Shown here one piece after another: positions 8,896 to 17,711 of a DNA stretch of 64,000 bases. The stretch is taken from contig NZ_CP088923.1 in assembly GCF_021545845.1 (NCBI RefSeq), forward strand, positions 3,162,001-3,226,000. The letters are read 5' to 3'. The notes beneath the pieces were generated by a model. That model was not told the DNA's origin. It made no database searches and worked only from the letters and a program-made list of their open reading frames with translations. Position 1 is the stretch's first letter. Every line of letters starts with the position of its first letter. The position numbers and the translations under genes were made by a program. The stretch is from Rhodanobacter thiooxydans (GTDB taxonomy: Bacteria; Pseudomonadota; Gammaproteobacteria; Xanthomonadales; Rhodanobacteraceae).

Positions 8896-8909
8896 TTGAC
8901 GACGATCAA
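8896..8909. promoter_or_regulatory. FNR/ANR-type box upstream of MBL hydrolase 2
   Basis: The sequence TTGAC-GACG-ATCAA matches the FNR/ANR/DNR inverted repeat (TTGAT-N4-ATCAA) with one change. It is centred about 83 bases before the ATG of the second MBL/beta-CASP gene, in non-coding DNA between a pseudogene and that gene. Confidence 0.6.
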
Positions 8910-8985
8910 CCCGGCGGCCGGGGTACCCTGCCAGGGTCTGCCGCCGGCCGGGCGCACGGCCACCACCCGCACCATCGAGGAACGC

Positions 8986-10377
8986 ATGATCATCTACAGC
9001 TGCCACGGCGCCGCGAAACAGGTCACCGGCTCCTGCCACCTGATCACCTGCAACGACCGCCGCGTGCTGGTCGACTGCGGCATGTTCCAAGGCAGCGACG
9101 AGGTCGAGCGCGCCAACGCCGAGCCGTTCGGCTTCGATCCGGCCGGCATCGACGTGCTGCTGCTCACCCATGCCCACCTCGATCACTGCGGCAGGATCCC
9201 GCTGCTGGTGCGTCAGGGTTTTCGTGGCCGCATCCTGACCACCGCCGCCACCCGCGAGCTGGCGCGGGTGGTGATGCTGGACGCCGCCGGCCTGCAGGAA
9301 GAGGATGCGCGCCGCGCGCAACGCAACAACCGCCGCAGCGAGGCGGTGGCGCTACCGCTGTACACGCTGGACGACGCGCTGCACGCGCTGGACTTCTTCG
9401 GCGCCGACATCGGCTACGACGAGACCGTGCAAGTCGTCGAGGGCATCAGCGCACGCTTCCTCGACGCCGGCCACATCCTCGGCTCGGCTTCCGTCCTGCT
9501 CGAGCTGGATGACGGCAAGCAGCGTCGCCGCATGCTGTTCTCCGGCGACCTGGGCAACCCGGGCCGCCCGCTGCTGCGCGACCCGACGCCCGCGCCGCCG
9601 GCCGACTACGTGGTGATGGAAAGCACCTACGGCGACCGTCCGCACCGCTCGGTGCCCGATTCGGTCGACGAGATGTACCAGGCGATCCGCGAAACGGTAA
9701 ATCGCCGCGGCAACGTGGTGATCCCCACCTTCGCGCTGGAGCGTACCCAGGAAATCCTCTACTACCTGCATCGCGGCATCCTCGATGGCGCGATCCCGCA
9801 GCACGTGCGGGTGTTCCTCGATTCGCCGATGGCGATTTCCGCCACCGAGATCTTCCGCCGCCATCCGGAAAGCTTCGACGAGCGATTTCTGGACGAACTG
9901 CGGCACGGCGACCCGTTCGCCATGCCCGGCCTGCACTTCACCCGCGAGACGGCCGAGTCGATGGCGATCAACAACATCGACGGCGGCGCGGTCATCCTGG
10001 CCGGCTCGGGCATGTGCAACGGCGGCCGCGTGCGCCACCACCTCAAGCACAACCTGTGGCGCGAACGCAGCAGCGTGGTGTTCGTCGGCTACGCCGCGGA
10101 AGGCACGCTGGCGCGGCGGATCATCGATGGCGCCGCCAGCGTGCGCGTGTTCAACGAGGAAATCCCGGTGCGCGCGCAGGTATGGACCATCAACGGCTTC
10201 TCCGCCCACGCCGACCAGCCATCGCTGCTGGCCTGGCTGGGCGACGCGCCGCGGCGCCAGGTGTTCCTGGTGCACGGCGAGTACGAGCGCGGCATGCGGG
10301 TGATGCAGGAGGCGCTGGAAGCGCGCAGCGTCGCCGTCCAACTGCCCGGGTTGCACGAGCCGATCAAGATCGACTGA
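8986..10377 (+). CDS. MBL-fold/beta-CASP metallo-hydrolase (CPSF73-like), copy 2
   Basis: The 463-aa product is closely similar to the hydrolase at 2390-3811. It carries THAHLDHCG (His62, His64, Asp66, His67), DAGHILGSA, SGDLG, ESTYGDR, FLDSPMA and the C-terminal GFSAHADQ. All zinc and beta-CASP residues look intact. The ATG at 8986 has GAGGA at 8977-8981; the open frame extends upstream to 8308, but that part has no conserved features and overlaps a pseudogene. Unlike copy 1 it is not followed by a LOG gene, and it has its own FNR-type box. This suggests an RNA-processing or nuclease role under low oxygen, which is inference. Confidence 0.9.
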   Translation: MIIYSCHGAAKQVTGSCHLITCNDRRVLVDCGMFQGSDEVERANAEPFGFDPAGIDVLLLTHAHLDHCGRIPLLVRQGFRGRILTTAATRELARVVMLDAAGLQEEDARRAQRNNRRSEAVALPLYTLDDALHALDFFGADIGYDETVQVVEGISARFLDAGHILGSASVLLELDDGKQRRRMLFSGDLGNPGRPLLRDPTPAPPADYVVMESTYGDRPHRSVPDSVDEMYQAIRETVNRRGNVVIPTFALERTQEILYYLHRGILDGAIPQHVRVFLDSPMAISATEIFRRHPESFDERFLDELRHGDPFAMPGLHFTRETAESMAINNIDGGAVILAGSGMCNGGRVRHHLKHNLWRERSSVVFVGYAAEGTLARRIIDGAASVRVFNEEIPVRAQVWTINGFSAHADQPSLLAWLGDAPRRQVFLVHGEYERGMRVMQEALEARSVAVQLPGLHEPIKID

Positions 10378-10480
10378 TGCCCGTTGGCGCGCCGATGTAC
10401 GCCGCCGGATGCGGCGGGCAGACCGCGCCGCCGGCACGGCGGTCGCGGTGCGATCCGCCGGCCGGCGCCATGCCTCGCAA

Positions 10481-10494
10481 TTCACCGAGGTCAA
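10481..10494. promoter_or_regulatory. FNR/ANR-type box upstream of the cytochrome c/barrel gene
   Basis: TTCAC-CGAG-GTCAA has one mismatch to TTGAC-N4-GTCAA. It lies about 107 bases before the ATG at 10595, in the 217-base gap after the MBL gene. It is weaker than most of the other boxes in the window. Confidence 0.45.
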
Positions 10495-10594
10495 ACGCGC
10501 GAGCCCGGGCGCCCATAGACTGGATCCGCCGCGACAGTGGATTCGACCAGAGGCGAAGGCGGCAGCCCCAACAGAGCTTTGGGAGCGACTCACC

Positions 10595-11973
10595 ATGCAA
10601 CGGACCATCTCCCCGCCCCTTCCCGTGCGTAACGCCCATGCCGGGAGGTCGGCGTCACCGTCCCATCACCACACCGGCCGCCGGCACCTGCTCCGCGCGA
10701 TCCTGCGCAGCGCGCCGTTGCTGCTGCTGGGCGCCTGGCTGGCGCTGCTGCCGACGCAAAGCGCGTCGGCGATGCCCGAGTTCGCGCGCCGCTACAACCT
10801 CAGCTGCGCCGCCTGCCACTCCGCCTTCCCGCGCCTCACCAAGTTCGGCGAGCTGTTCATCAAGAACAACATGCGCCTGCCGAACTGGATGGAAACCGCC
10901 GACCAGCTCGGCGACGACCGGCTCGCGCTGCCCGATCACGTGCCGCTTGCCATCCGCGCCCAGGCTTACGTGCAGGCCCGCCAGGGCAAGGCGATCGATC
11001 CGGTCAGCGGCGCCCGTCAGTCCGCGACGACAGATTTCCAGTCGCCGTACCTGCTCAAACTGCTGTCCAGCGCGCCGCTGAGCAAGGACATTAGCTATTA
11101 CTTCTACGCGATCATGGCCGAGAAGGGCGGCAACGGCGAGATCGTGGTGGAGGATGCCTGGTTTCGCCATGCCAACCTCTTCGGCAGCGGCATGATGCTC
11201 GGCCAGTTCTCGCTGTCCGACGCGATGTTCCCGCGCGAGATCCGCCTGCCGTTCCAGGACTACATGGTGTACTGCATGGCCGGCATCACCTACGACCGCG
11301 GCGTGCAGTTCGACCGCGACGTCGGACCGTTCGGCCTCACCCTGGGCTTCACCAACGGCAACGGCATCACCGACAACTTCAAGATCAACGGCACCGGCTA
11401 CTCGCGCCCGGACCGGATGTTCGACAACGACAACTCCAAGACCACCTTTGCCCATGTCGCCACCGACATCGGCCCGGTGGCCGTGGGGCTTTTCGGCGCC
11501 CGCGGCAAGCAACGCGGCGCCGCCGGCCCGGCCGGCATGGACAAGAGCCGGCGCAATACCGACAAGCGCGTCGCCGGCCTCGACGCGTCCGGCGACGTCG
11601 GCGCCGACGCGCACTGGTACGCGCAATACCTGTGGAACGACTGGCGCGGTTTCCTGCACGCCGACCCGACGCGCGACTATCGCTGGAACGGCGGCTTCAC
11701 CGGCCTCGACTGGATTCCCAACGAGCGCTGGCCTTCTCGGCGCCGTACAACTACGCCGGCGCCGGCGACTTCGCGCGCACCAACACCATCTACGAAGGCA
11801 TCGCCATCAACAGCCTGAGCCTGACCGCGTCCCACTACTTCATGCGCAACGTCAAGGGCATCGTCGAGGTCAACCTCGACTTCAAGAACAAGACCAAACC
11901 GACCGGTCCCTACTTCACCGGCCACTTGAGCCGCGAGAACTACATCCTGTTCGGCTTCGACACCGCGTTCTGA
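10595..11973 (+). CDS. Cytochrome c with C-terminal outer-membrane beta-barrel-like domain (frameshifted as read)
   Basis: The product begins with a signal segment (LLLLGAWLALLPTQSASA). One haem site follows, CAACH at residues 71-75, in the context MPEFARRYNLSCAACHSAFPRL. About 380 residues with alternating aromatic and polar residues come next, and the chain ends in Phe (FGFDTAF), as outer-membrane barrels do. The frame breaks near 11730: one reading gives DWIPNERWPSRRR and stops at 11818, while the next frame resumes at AFSAPYNYAGAGDFAR and runs to 11973. Adding one G at the GGCC there restores a 459-aa protein. It precedes the NO reductase genes, so a role in moving electrons to periplasmic reductases is plausible but unproven. 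I cannot tell mutation from sequencing error. Confidence 0.7.
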
Positions 11974-12077
11974 CATGCCTGCCCGCCTGTTCCCGATGCG
12001 CCCTTGGGCCCACGCCGGCGCGCCCGGCGCCAGCGGCAGTATCGACGGACCGCTTGCCGCCGGCCCCGGCGCCAACC

Positions 12078-12206
12078 ATGCTGCAGCGCCGGCTGCGCCA
12101 GCTGCAGGTGCTGCAGGAACTGCTGGACGAGGGGCTCATCAGCCCGGCCGAGGAACAGCGCGTGCGCCGACGGATTTTCCAGCTCGGCGACGACGCAAAG
12201 GATTAG
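12078..12206 (+). CDS. Small SHOCT-like protein, 42 aa
   Basis: This short frame encodes a charged helical peptide containing LQVLQELLDEGLISPAEEQ followed by an Arg-rich segment. The pattern L..LLD.GLIS..E resembles the SHOCT helical motif usually found at protein C-termini. The gene sits between the cytochrome/barrel gene and the nor genes. No clear ribosome site precedes the ATG, so the start is uncertain. Function is unknown. Confidence 0.4.
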   Translation: MLQRRLRQLQVLQELLDEGLISPAEEQRVRRRIFQLGDDAKD

Positions 12207-12248
12207 CCACACCCGCACGACGATGGTGCGTCGAAATCGCGCGTCCGC

Positions 12249-12262
12249 TTGACCTGGGTCAG
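12249..12262. promoter_or_regulatory. FNR/ANR-type box upstream of the nor genes
   Basis: TTGAC-CTGG-GTCAG is a near-perfect FNR-type inverted repeat, centred about 125 bases before the small membrane protein gene that leads into norC and norB. Confidence 0.6.
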
Positions 12263-12379
12263 GCCTGTGCGCAAATGCCACACCTAGTATTCACTCGCCT
12301 TGCACGCGAATCCCTCGGGGAGGGTTTCGGTGATTCCTGTGCTATCCGACGAGGCTCGAACCCACTGGGGGGAAATCGC

Positions 12380-12628
12380 ATGACGCAACGGATCACGGAT
12401 CTGACGCTTTCGGTGCTGGCCTGCGTGGCAGCAACCCTGCTGTCCTGGCCATTCTGGCGCAACTTCGAGTATTGGCCCGAATCGCATCTTGCATGGTGGA
12501 TTTACTTCATCACCGGCTTCGTGCTGGCGGTGTACGTGTTCTACGTCTTCATCGGCAGCCTGCGCATCCTGTTCCTGCACGACACCCAGGAGCAGGCCGC
12601 CACCACCGTCAAGGACAAACTCTCATGA
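12380..12628 (+). CDS. Small membrane protein of the nor operon
   Basis: The 82-aa product has two hydrophobic helices (LTLSVLACVAATLLSWPFW and WWIYFITGFVLAVYVFYVF) and a short polar tail. I recognise no family. Its stop overlaps the ATG of norC (ATGA), so it is translated with the NO reductase subunits. It may help assemble or anchor the enzyme, filling a place taken by other small nor-cluster proteins elsewhere. That role is only a contextual guess. Confidence 0.75.
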   Translation: MTQRITDLTLSVLACVAATLLSWPFWRNFEYWPESHLAWWIYFITGFVLAVYVFYVFIGSLRILFLHDTQEQAATTVKDKLS

Positions 12629-13587
12629 GCTGCGGAATCGGCGGTAGCAGTTGCGAGACGCCCCGGCGCCGGGGTGCATTTCTGGTGTTGGCCATCCTGG
12701 CCCTGATCTTCATCGTGTTGTCGATCTTCTCCTTCATGAAGTCGCGCAATCAGGTAACCCCGGACACGGTTTCCTTCGGCCACTATCAGGCGGCCGACGG
12801 CAAGCGCGTGTTCCAGGCCTACAACTGCATGGGCTGCCACACCATGGTCGGCAACGGCGCCTACCTGGGGCCGGATCTCACCGAGGAATACAAGCACGCC
12901 GGGCCCGCCTGGCTGGCGGCATTCCTGCCGTCGGCCGGCGGCTGGCCGACGACGGCGGCGGTACGCGCGCAGTTGCAGGACCCGAACCAGTCGGCCGACA
13001 CCGGCACCGACTCGATCGATGCCTATCTGAAGAAGTTCCCGGGCGCCGCCGAGCGCATCGAACGGCGCGGCGGCGGCACCACGATGATGCCGAACCTGCC
13101 GCTGACCAAGGACGAGATCGGCCAGCTGATCGCCTACCTGAAGTACACCTCGGCGATGAATACCGAAGGCTGGCCGCCGAAAGTGGAAGTGGACGGGTTC
13201 GACCACCGCGTGCAGCTTGCGCACGGCATCGTCGCCACCGCCCAGGCGGCTCCGGCCCCGACGGCGGCGGCACCGGCAGCCGCCGCCGATCCCGTGGCGC
13301 ACGGCGCGCAACTGGTCAAGGACAACGGCTGCGTGGCCTGTCACGCCGCCGACGACAAGAAGCTGGTCGGACCCGGCTGGGGTGGCCTGTACAACTCGAA
13401 GGTCAGCCTTGCCGACGGCAGCACAGTCACCGCCGACGACGCCTACCTGCGCGAATCGATCCTCCAGCCCAACGCGAAGATCGTGGCAGGTTACCCGGCC
13501 AGCGTGATGCCCGCCTATGGCACCTTGCTCAAGGACGATGAAGTCAACGCCATCGTGACCTACCTCCACTCCCTGGAGAAGCAGTGA
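12625..13587 (+). CDS. norC: Nitric oxide reductase cytochrome c subunit NorC with an extra C-terminal cytochrome c domain
   Basis: The protein has 320 aa, about twice the length of ordinary NorC. Residues 17-38 form the membrane anchor, and residues 47-180 are a NorC-type domain with haem site CMGCH (68-72) and the MMPNLPL methionine. An Ala/Pro-rich linker at about 203-222 leads to a second cytochrome c domain with CVACH (236-240), the VGPGWGGLY loop and a likely Met ligand in ASVMPAY. The second domain resembles the cytochrome c tail of some cytochrome oxidase subunits II. It passes electrons to NorB from periplasmic donors. The unusual N-terminus MSCGIGGSSC has two cysteines. Its stop overlaps the norB start. 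Confidence 0.9.
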   Translation: MSCGIGGSSCETPRRRGAFLVLAILALIFIVLSIFSFMKSRNQVTPDTVSFGHYQAADGKRVFQAYNCMGCHTMVGNGAYLGPDLTEEYKHAGPAWLAAFLPSAGGWPTTAAVRAQLQDPNQSADTGTDSIDAYLKKFPGAAERIERRGGGTTMMPNLPLTKDEIGQLIAYLKYTSAMNTEGWPPKVEVDGFDHRVQLAHGIVATAQAAPAPTAAAPAAAADPVAHGAQLVKDNGCVACHAADDKKLVGPGWGGLYNSKVSLADGSTVTADDAYLRESILQPNAKIVAGYPASVMPAYGTLLKDDEVNAIVTYLHSLEKQ

Positions 13588-15284
13588 TGCAGATCGAATT
13601 CCAGACCCAACGGCTGAGCATGCGTTTCTTCATGCTGATGCTGGTGCTGTTCGTCATCCAGGTCGGCTACGGCCTGCTGCTGTCGGTGCAACAGACCGAC
13701 CCGACCGTGCTGGCGGGGGTGATGAACTTCAACGTCGCCCGCGCCGAGCACCTCAACCTCGGCATCCTGTGGATCCTGTGCGGCTTCATCGGCGCGATCC
13801 TGTTCGTCGGACCGCTGCTGGCCAAACGCGAGATGGTCGCGCCGTGGCTGATCAAGCTGCTGTTCTATGCCTTGATCGTGATCGTCGTATGGAACTTCTT
13901 CACCCTGCGCCTGGCCCAGGTCGGCATTGCCGGCTGGTGGCATGGGCAGCCGTGGCTGCAGCAGGGGCTTGAGTACCTGGAGGCGGGTCGCATCGCCGGC
14001 ATACTGGTGCTGGTCGGCTTCGCGATCCTCGCCTACGTGGTGCTGCGCACGTTCCCGCCGGTGCGCCAGTGGAACGAGATCCACTGGGGCCTCGGCCTCG
14101 GTGTCAGCGCGCTGATGGCGGTGTGGGTGTTCGGCCTGTTCTACGTGGCACGGCTGGACCTGCAGGAGTACTTCCGCTGGTTCGTGGTGCACTACTGGGT
14201 CGAGGGCGTGTGGGAAGTCATCCACATCACCCTGGTCGGCTTCCTGCTGGTGCTGATGTTCAAGGTCGACGTCAAATCGGTGGGCTTCGCCGTGTTCTGG
14301 GGCGTGGCGCTGGTGTGGCTGTCCGGGCTGATTGGCAACGCGCACCACTATTTCTGGATCGGCACGCCGGCGTTCTGGCAGTTCTGGGGTTCGGTGTTCA
14401 GCGCGCTGGAGCCGCTGCCGCTGGTGTTCTGCTTCTGGCACATCTACCTCGACGCGCACGTCAACAAGCGCCCGCTGGAGAATGCGCCCGCGTTCTACTT
14501 CATCCTGGGCTCGGTGGTGCTGGAGCAGATCGGTGCGGGCATCCTGGGCTTCAGCATGACCTTCGCGCTGACCAACGTGTGGTCGCACGGCACCTGGGTT
14601 ACGCCGGGGCATGGGCACCTGGCCCTGTTCGGCACCTTCGGCATGCTGGGTATCGCAGCCGCTTACTTCGCGGTGCCGATCATGCGCAAGGTCACCAACT
14701 ACGACCAGCGCCTGGGCAAGCTCGGCTTCTGGCTGGTGCTGACGGGCATGCTTGGCATGGCGTTCGCCTTCAACGTGGGCGGCACCGTGCAGATCTACGT
14801 CTACCGCATCCTCGGGCTGGACTGGTTCGGCGGCGACGTCGCGCGTGCCATGGGCGTGTTCAAGCTGCTGCTGCCGCTGTTCGGCGTCGTCTTCGCCATA
14901 GGTGCGCTGGTAGTGGCCTACGACCTGATCACCCTGGGTCGTCGCCTGGCCGTACCGGCGGGCATGGATGCGCACGGCGGTCCGGCGGACGTCCACCCGG
15001 CCACCCGCTGGAGTCGCCCGCTGAGCGGCTTCGAAGCCGGCATCTGGTTGCTGATGATGTGGGTGTTCGGCACGATCATCACGCTCGGCCTGCTCAGCTT
15101 CAACCTGCCGCGCGTGCGCGTGGCTGGCGACCCGACCCTGCCTTATCTGCTGGCGGGTATTGGCTACCCGGGGCTGATGCTGGTGACCCTGCTGTTCGTA
15201 TGGCGCTTCCTCGCCTCGATGGAGGCACGCGCGAGCGCGGCGAGCACACCGTCACTGTTGAGAGTGCTGCCCGCACAAGCCTGA
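13587..15284 (+). CDS. norB: Nitric oxide reductase catalytic subunit NorB (cNOR)
   Basis: NorB reduces two NO to N2O at a haem b3/non-haem iron centre in the inner membrane. Ligands line up with those of cNOR: His55 and His344 (haem b), His342 (haem b3), and His202, His253 and His254 (FeB). The glutamates Glu206 and Glu275 that support FeB are also present (motifs VVHYWVEGVWE, GNAHHYFW, SALEPLPL, PGHGHLALFG). The protein has 565 aa, roughly 90-100 more than typical NorB, with extra helices at the C-terminal end. The ATG overlaps the norC stop. No norD or norQ maturation gene follows within the window; a terminator lies 43 bases downstream. Confidence 0.92.
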   Translation: MQIEFQTQRLSMRFFMLMLVLFVIQVGYGLLLSVQQTDPTVLAGVMNFNVARAEHLNLGILWILCGFIGAILFVGPLLAKREMVAPWLIKLLFYALIVIVVWNFFTLRLAQVGIAGWWHGQPWLQQGLEYLEAGRIAGILVLVGFAILAYVVLRTFPPVRQWNEIHWGLGLGVSALMAVWVFGLFYVARLDLQEYFRWFVVHYWVEGVWEVIHITLVGFLLVLMFKVDVKSVGFAVFWGVALVWLSGLIGNAHHYFWIGTPAFWQFWGSVFSALEPLPLVFCFWHIYLDAHVNKRPLENAPAFYFILGSVVLEQIGAGILGFSMTFALTNVWSHGTWVTPGHGHLALFGTFGMLGIAAAYFAVPIMRKVTNYDQRLGKLGFWLVLTGMLGMAFAFNVGGTVQIYVYRILGLDWFGGDVARAMGVFKLLLPLFGVVFAIGALVVAYDLITLGRRLAVPAGMDAHGGPADVHPATRWSRPLSGFEAGIWLLMMWVFGTIITLGLLSFNLPRVRVAGDPTLPYLLAGIGYPGLMLVTLLFVWRFLASMEARASAASTPSLLRVLPAQA

Positions 15285-15326
15285 GCGCAGGCGGGTCCCT
15301 GAATACCGTGAGGTGAAGCAACAGGA

Positions 15327-15359
15327 AAGGCCGTCGGGGGAAACCCCGGCGGCCTTTTT
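15327..15359 (+). terminator. Rho-independent terminator after norB
   Basis: A GC-rich stem (AAGGCCGTCGGGG paired with CCCCGGCGGCCTT, one mismatch) closes on a GAAA-like loop and is followed directly by a run of T. It ends the nor transcript. Confidence 0.9.
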
Positions 15360-15442
15360 GCTGGTACTCGTTCATCGAATTCAGTCTCACGCCGCCGGCG
15401 CCACCGCATCGATACCGGCCCCGGCACGCCGACAGGCGCGAC

Positions 15443-16794
15443 CTAGCGCATCGCGAAGAGCTCCTGGTGGAAACGCCGCTCCACCGGAAACCCGTGCCTG
15501 GCCAGGTCATGCTTCAATGCCTCGCCAAAGCCCGCCGGCCCGCAGAACCAGATACTCGCCTCGCGCCATTCGGGCACGACAGCCCGTATGCGTTCGCCCG
15601 TCAGGCGGTCGTCGCGTGCGTCGATCAGCACGTGCAGCCGCACGTCGGCGGAGCGGGCGTCGCCCGCCAGCCGGTCGAGCGCTTCGTCATCGACGTCCGC
15701 GGTGCTGTGGAAGAGATCGATCTTCTGGCCTTCGGGCCAATCCCGATCTTCCTTCTGCCAGGCCATGTGCTTCATGCGCCCGATGAAAGGCGTGATGCCG
15801 ATGCCGCCGCCGATCCAGATCTGGCGGGCGCAGCCGTCATCGAACGTGAAGCACCCATAGGGCCCCTCGACCCTCACCGCCTGCTCGACGACGCGAAGCT
15901 TCTCGTGCAGGCGGTGCGTGTGGTCGCCCAGATCCTTGACCACGAAGGTGATCCTGGAGGTCTCTTGCCGCCAACCGGACGCGATGGTGTAGGGATGCGC
16001 GCCATCCGCGGCGCCCGCGGTGAGGAAGGCGAACTGCCCTGACTTGTGGCCAGGCCACCCCTGCACCTCGGTTTCGATCTCGAGCGAATCCACCCCGGCG
16101 AAAAGATGCAGGGCGGTGATTCTTCCCGCCACCTGCGAGCGCGCGCCCACCCGGCGCAGCAGCACCACGATGGCCGCCCAGCTGCCGCAGGCGAGCAACA
16201 CCGCGGCCAGCCAGCCGATCGGCGTCGCCCAGTGGTGGAACTCCATCAGCACGACCGCATGGAAAACCAGAGCGAGATAGCCCACGGCAAGCAGGCGGTG
16301 CGTCTTGTAGAACAAGTGGTACGGAAAACGCCGGATCAGGGCCAGCGCGATCAGCACGACGACGGCGTAGAAAACCCATTCGCCCACGCTCTCCGCGGCG
16401 CCGCGCTGGCTCGCCAGCAAGGATGCCATCGGGTTCTCCGGCGCACCCTGCGCGCCATGGTCCGGGGGCTCCAGCCAGCCCCAACCCACTGCCCATTTCG
16501 GCCCTTGCGCCCACAGCCCGTGGATGATGGCGACGACCAGCACGGAGATGCCGAGCCATTTGTGCATGCAGTACATCTTGTCGAGGCCGCCCAGCCACGC
16601 CTCGGGCCATCGCGGCCGGAGCGCCGGGACCATCGCCAGGCTCATGCACCCGATCGCGACGAAGCCCGTCAGTTGCACCATGGCGTCGCGCAGGCCGAAA
16701 AAAGTGCTCGACCGGAAAACGGTGGGCTCGGCAACGAGCCACAGCAGGACCAGGAAAGCGAGAGCCCCCAGAATGCACGCTTGAGATTGCGCAT
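15443..16794 (-). CDS. Ferric-reductase-like flavocytochrome (FAD/NAD(P)H oxidoreductase); probable frameshift near the start
   Basis: The N-terminal half has about six membrane helices with haem-ligand histidines (MHKWLGISVLVVAIIHG, YKTHRLLAVGYLALVFHA). The C-terminal half is a ferredoxin-NADP reductase module with HPYTIAS for FAD, GGGIGITPFIG for nicotinamide nucleotide, and WFCGPAGF. It would move electrons across the inner membrane. ATG 16794 has a GAGGG site and starts MRNLKRAFWG, a typical family N-terminus, but the rest of the protein is in another frame after a run of five G. A sixth G would give a continuous 450-aa protein. The in-frame alternative is a GTG at 16801 with no usable ribosome site. 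Confidence 0.8.
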
Positions 16795-16922
16795 GTGGCA
16801 CCCTCGAAGCTGTCGCGATGCGGAGTCGCTCCACGGGCCGCCGACACCCCCGCGTTCGCCGTGTACCGCTCCCCCTGCGGATGCTGCTGATGCCGGCGGC
16901 ATCGACGCACGGTTTCACAGCT

Positions 16923-16938
16923 TGTGAGGAGAATCACT
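16923..16938. promoter_or_regulatory. Possible CRP/Clp-type site
   Basis: TGTGA-GGAGAA-TCACT matches nine of ten fixed bases of the CRP/Clp palindrome TGTGA-N6-TCACA. It lies about 130 bases upstream of the ferric-reductase-like gene. One site match in GC-rich DNA is only suggestive. Confidence 0.3.
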
Positions 16939-16993
16939 TCCTGTGGTTTTCTTCGATCGCGAGTCCGCTACACGCCCGGACTCGCTCACATGA

Positions 16994-17015
16994 AACAGTC
17001 GCCTGCATGACTGTT
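16994..17015. repeat. Perfect 7-bp inverted repeat between two minus-strand genes
   Basis: AACAGTC and GACTGTT are separated by eight bases in the gap between the cytochrome b561 stop and the flavocytochrome start. No T run follows on the minus strand, so it looks more like an operator or weak hairpin than an intrinsic terminator. Confidence 0.4.
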
Positions 17016-17053
17016 CCATGGCTGGCCCGAGAAGTCGAGAAATTCACCACCTC

Positions 17054-17617
17054 TCACGACGCCGGCCGGCCACGTCGCGGCAGCATGCGCAGCAAGGTGT
17101 TGTCCCGGCTCACGTAGTGGTGCGCCAGCGCAGCCGCCGCGTGGAGGCCGACCAGGTAATAGCCCACCGTGCCGATGGTCTCGTGGAGCTCCTCCAGCGA
17201 GTCGGCGAAGGCCTTGTCCGGCCCCACCAGCGCCGGCCATTGCATGCCGAAGAACGGAATCGGCTTGCCCTCTGCGCTGAGCACCAGCCAGCCGAGCAGC
17301 GGCATCAGGATCAGGAAGGCGTACAGCGCCAGGTGCATCAGCGCGGCCAGGCGCTCCTGCCACACCGGCAGCACCGGCCGCACCACCGGCCTGGCCCCGG
17401 ACACGAGGCGGATCACCAGGCGCACGAAGACCAGCACGAACACGCCGAGGCCCAGCATGAAGTGCCAGCTCTTCAGCCCCTCGCGCAGCTCGCTTCCGCG
17501 CGGGTAGGACTCGCGCAGCTCGATGCAGGCATACACGGCAACCAGCAGCAGCAGCGTCAGCCAGTGCATGCCGATCATCAGCGCGCCGTAACGCTCCGAA
17601 GTGTTCTTCCAGTTCAT
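17054..17617 (-). CDS. Cytochrome b561
   Basis: The 187-aa protein has four membrane helices, with histidines at IGMHWLTLLLL, KSWHFMLGLG, ELHETIGTVGYYLVGLHAAAA and AHHYV. This is the CybB-type arrangement for two haems b. It likely oxidises quinol and passes electrons on, for example in defence against reactive oxygen. ATG 17617 begins MNWKNTSERYG, a typical family start. It is divergent from the Crp/Fnr gene, and a perfect FNR-type palindrome lies between the two. Confidence 0.92.
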   Translation of the reverse strand: MNWKNTSERYGALMIGMHWLTLLLLVAVYACIELRESYPRGSELREGLKSWHFMLGLGVFVLVFVRLVIRLVSGARPVVRPVLPVWQERLAALMHLALYAFLILMPLLGWLVLSAEGKPIPFFGMQWPALVGPDKAFADSLEELHETIGTVGYYLVGLHAAAALAHHYVSRDNTLLRMLPRRGRPAS

Positions 17618-17711
17618 GGCGACCTCTGCGGGTGGAGGCGGGCGACGCCACCCCGCCGGCACGCAGCCCCGGGGCGCGCCGACAGCCTACGACAGCGCGC
17701 ACGTGCGCCAT

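Noticed and set aside
8308..8985. N-terminal extension of the second MBL hydrolase by 226 codons
   Set aside because: The stretch is low-complexity, overlaps the cyclase remnant and the FNR-type box, and the ATG at 8986 has a proper ribosome site and family N-terminus.
13584..13589. GTG one codon before the norB ATG as start
   Set aside because: The ATG overlaps the norC stop in the usual coupling arrangement and is the more likely start.
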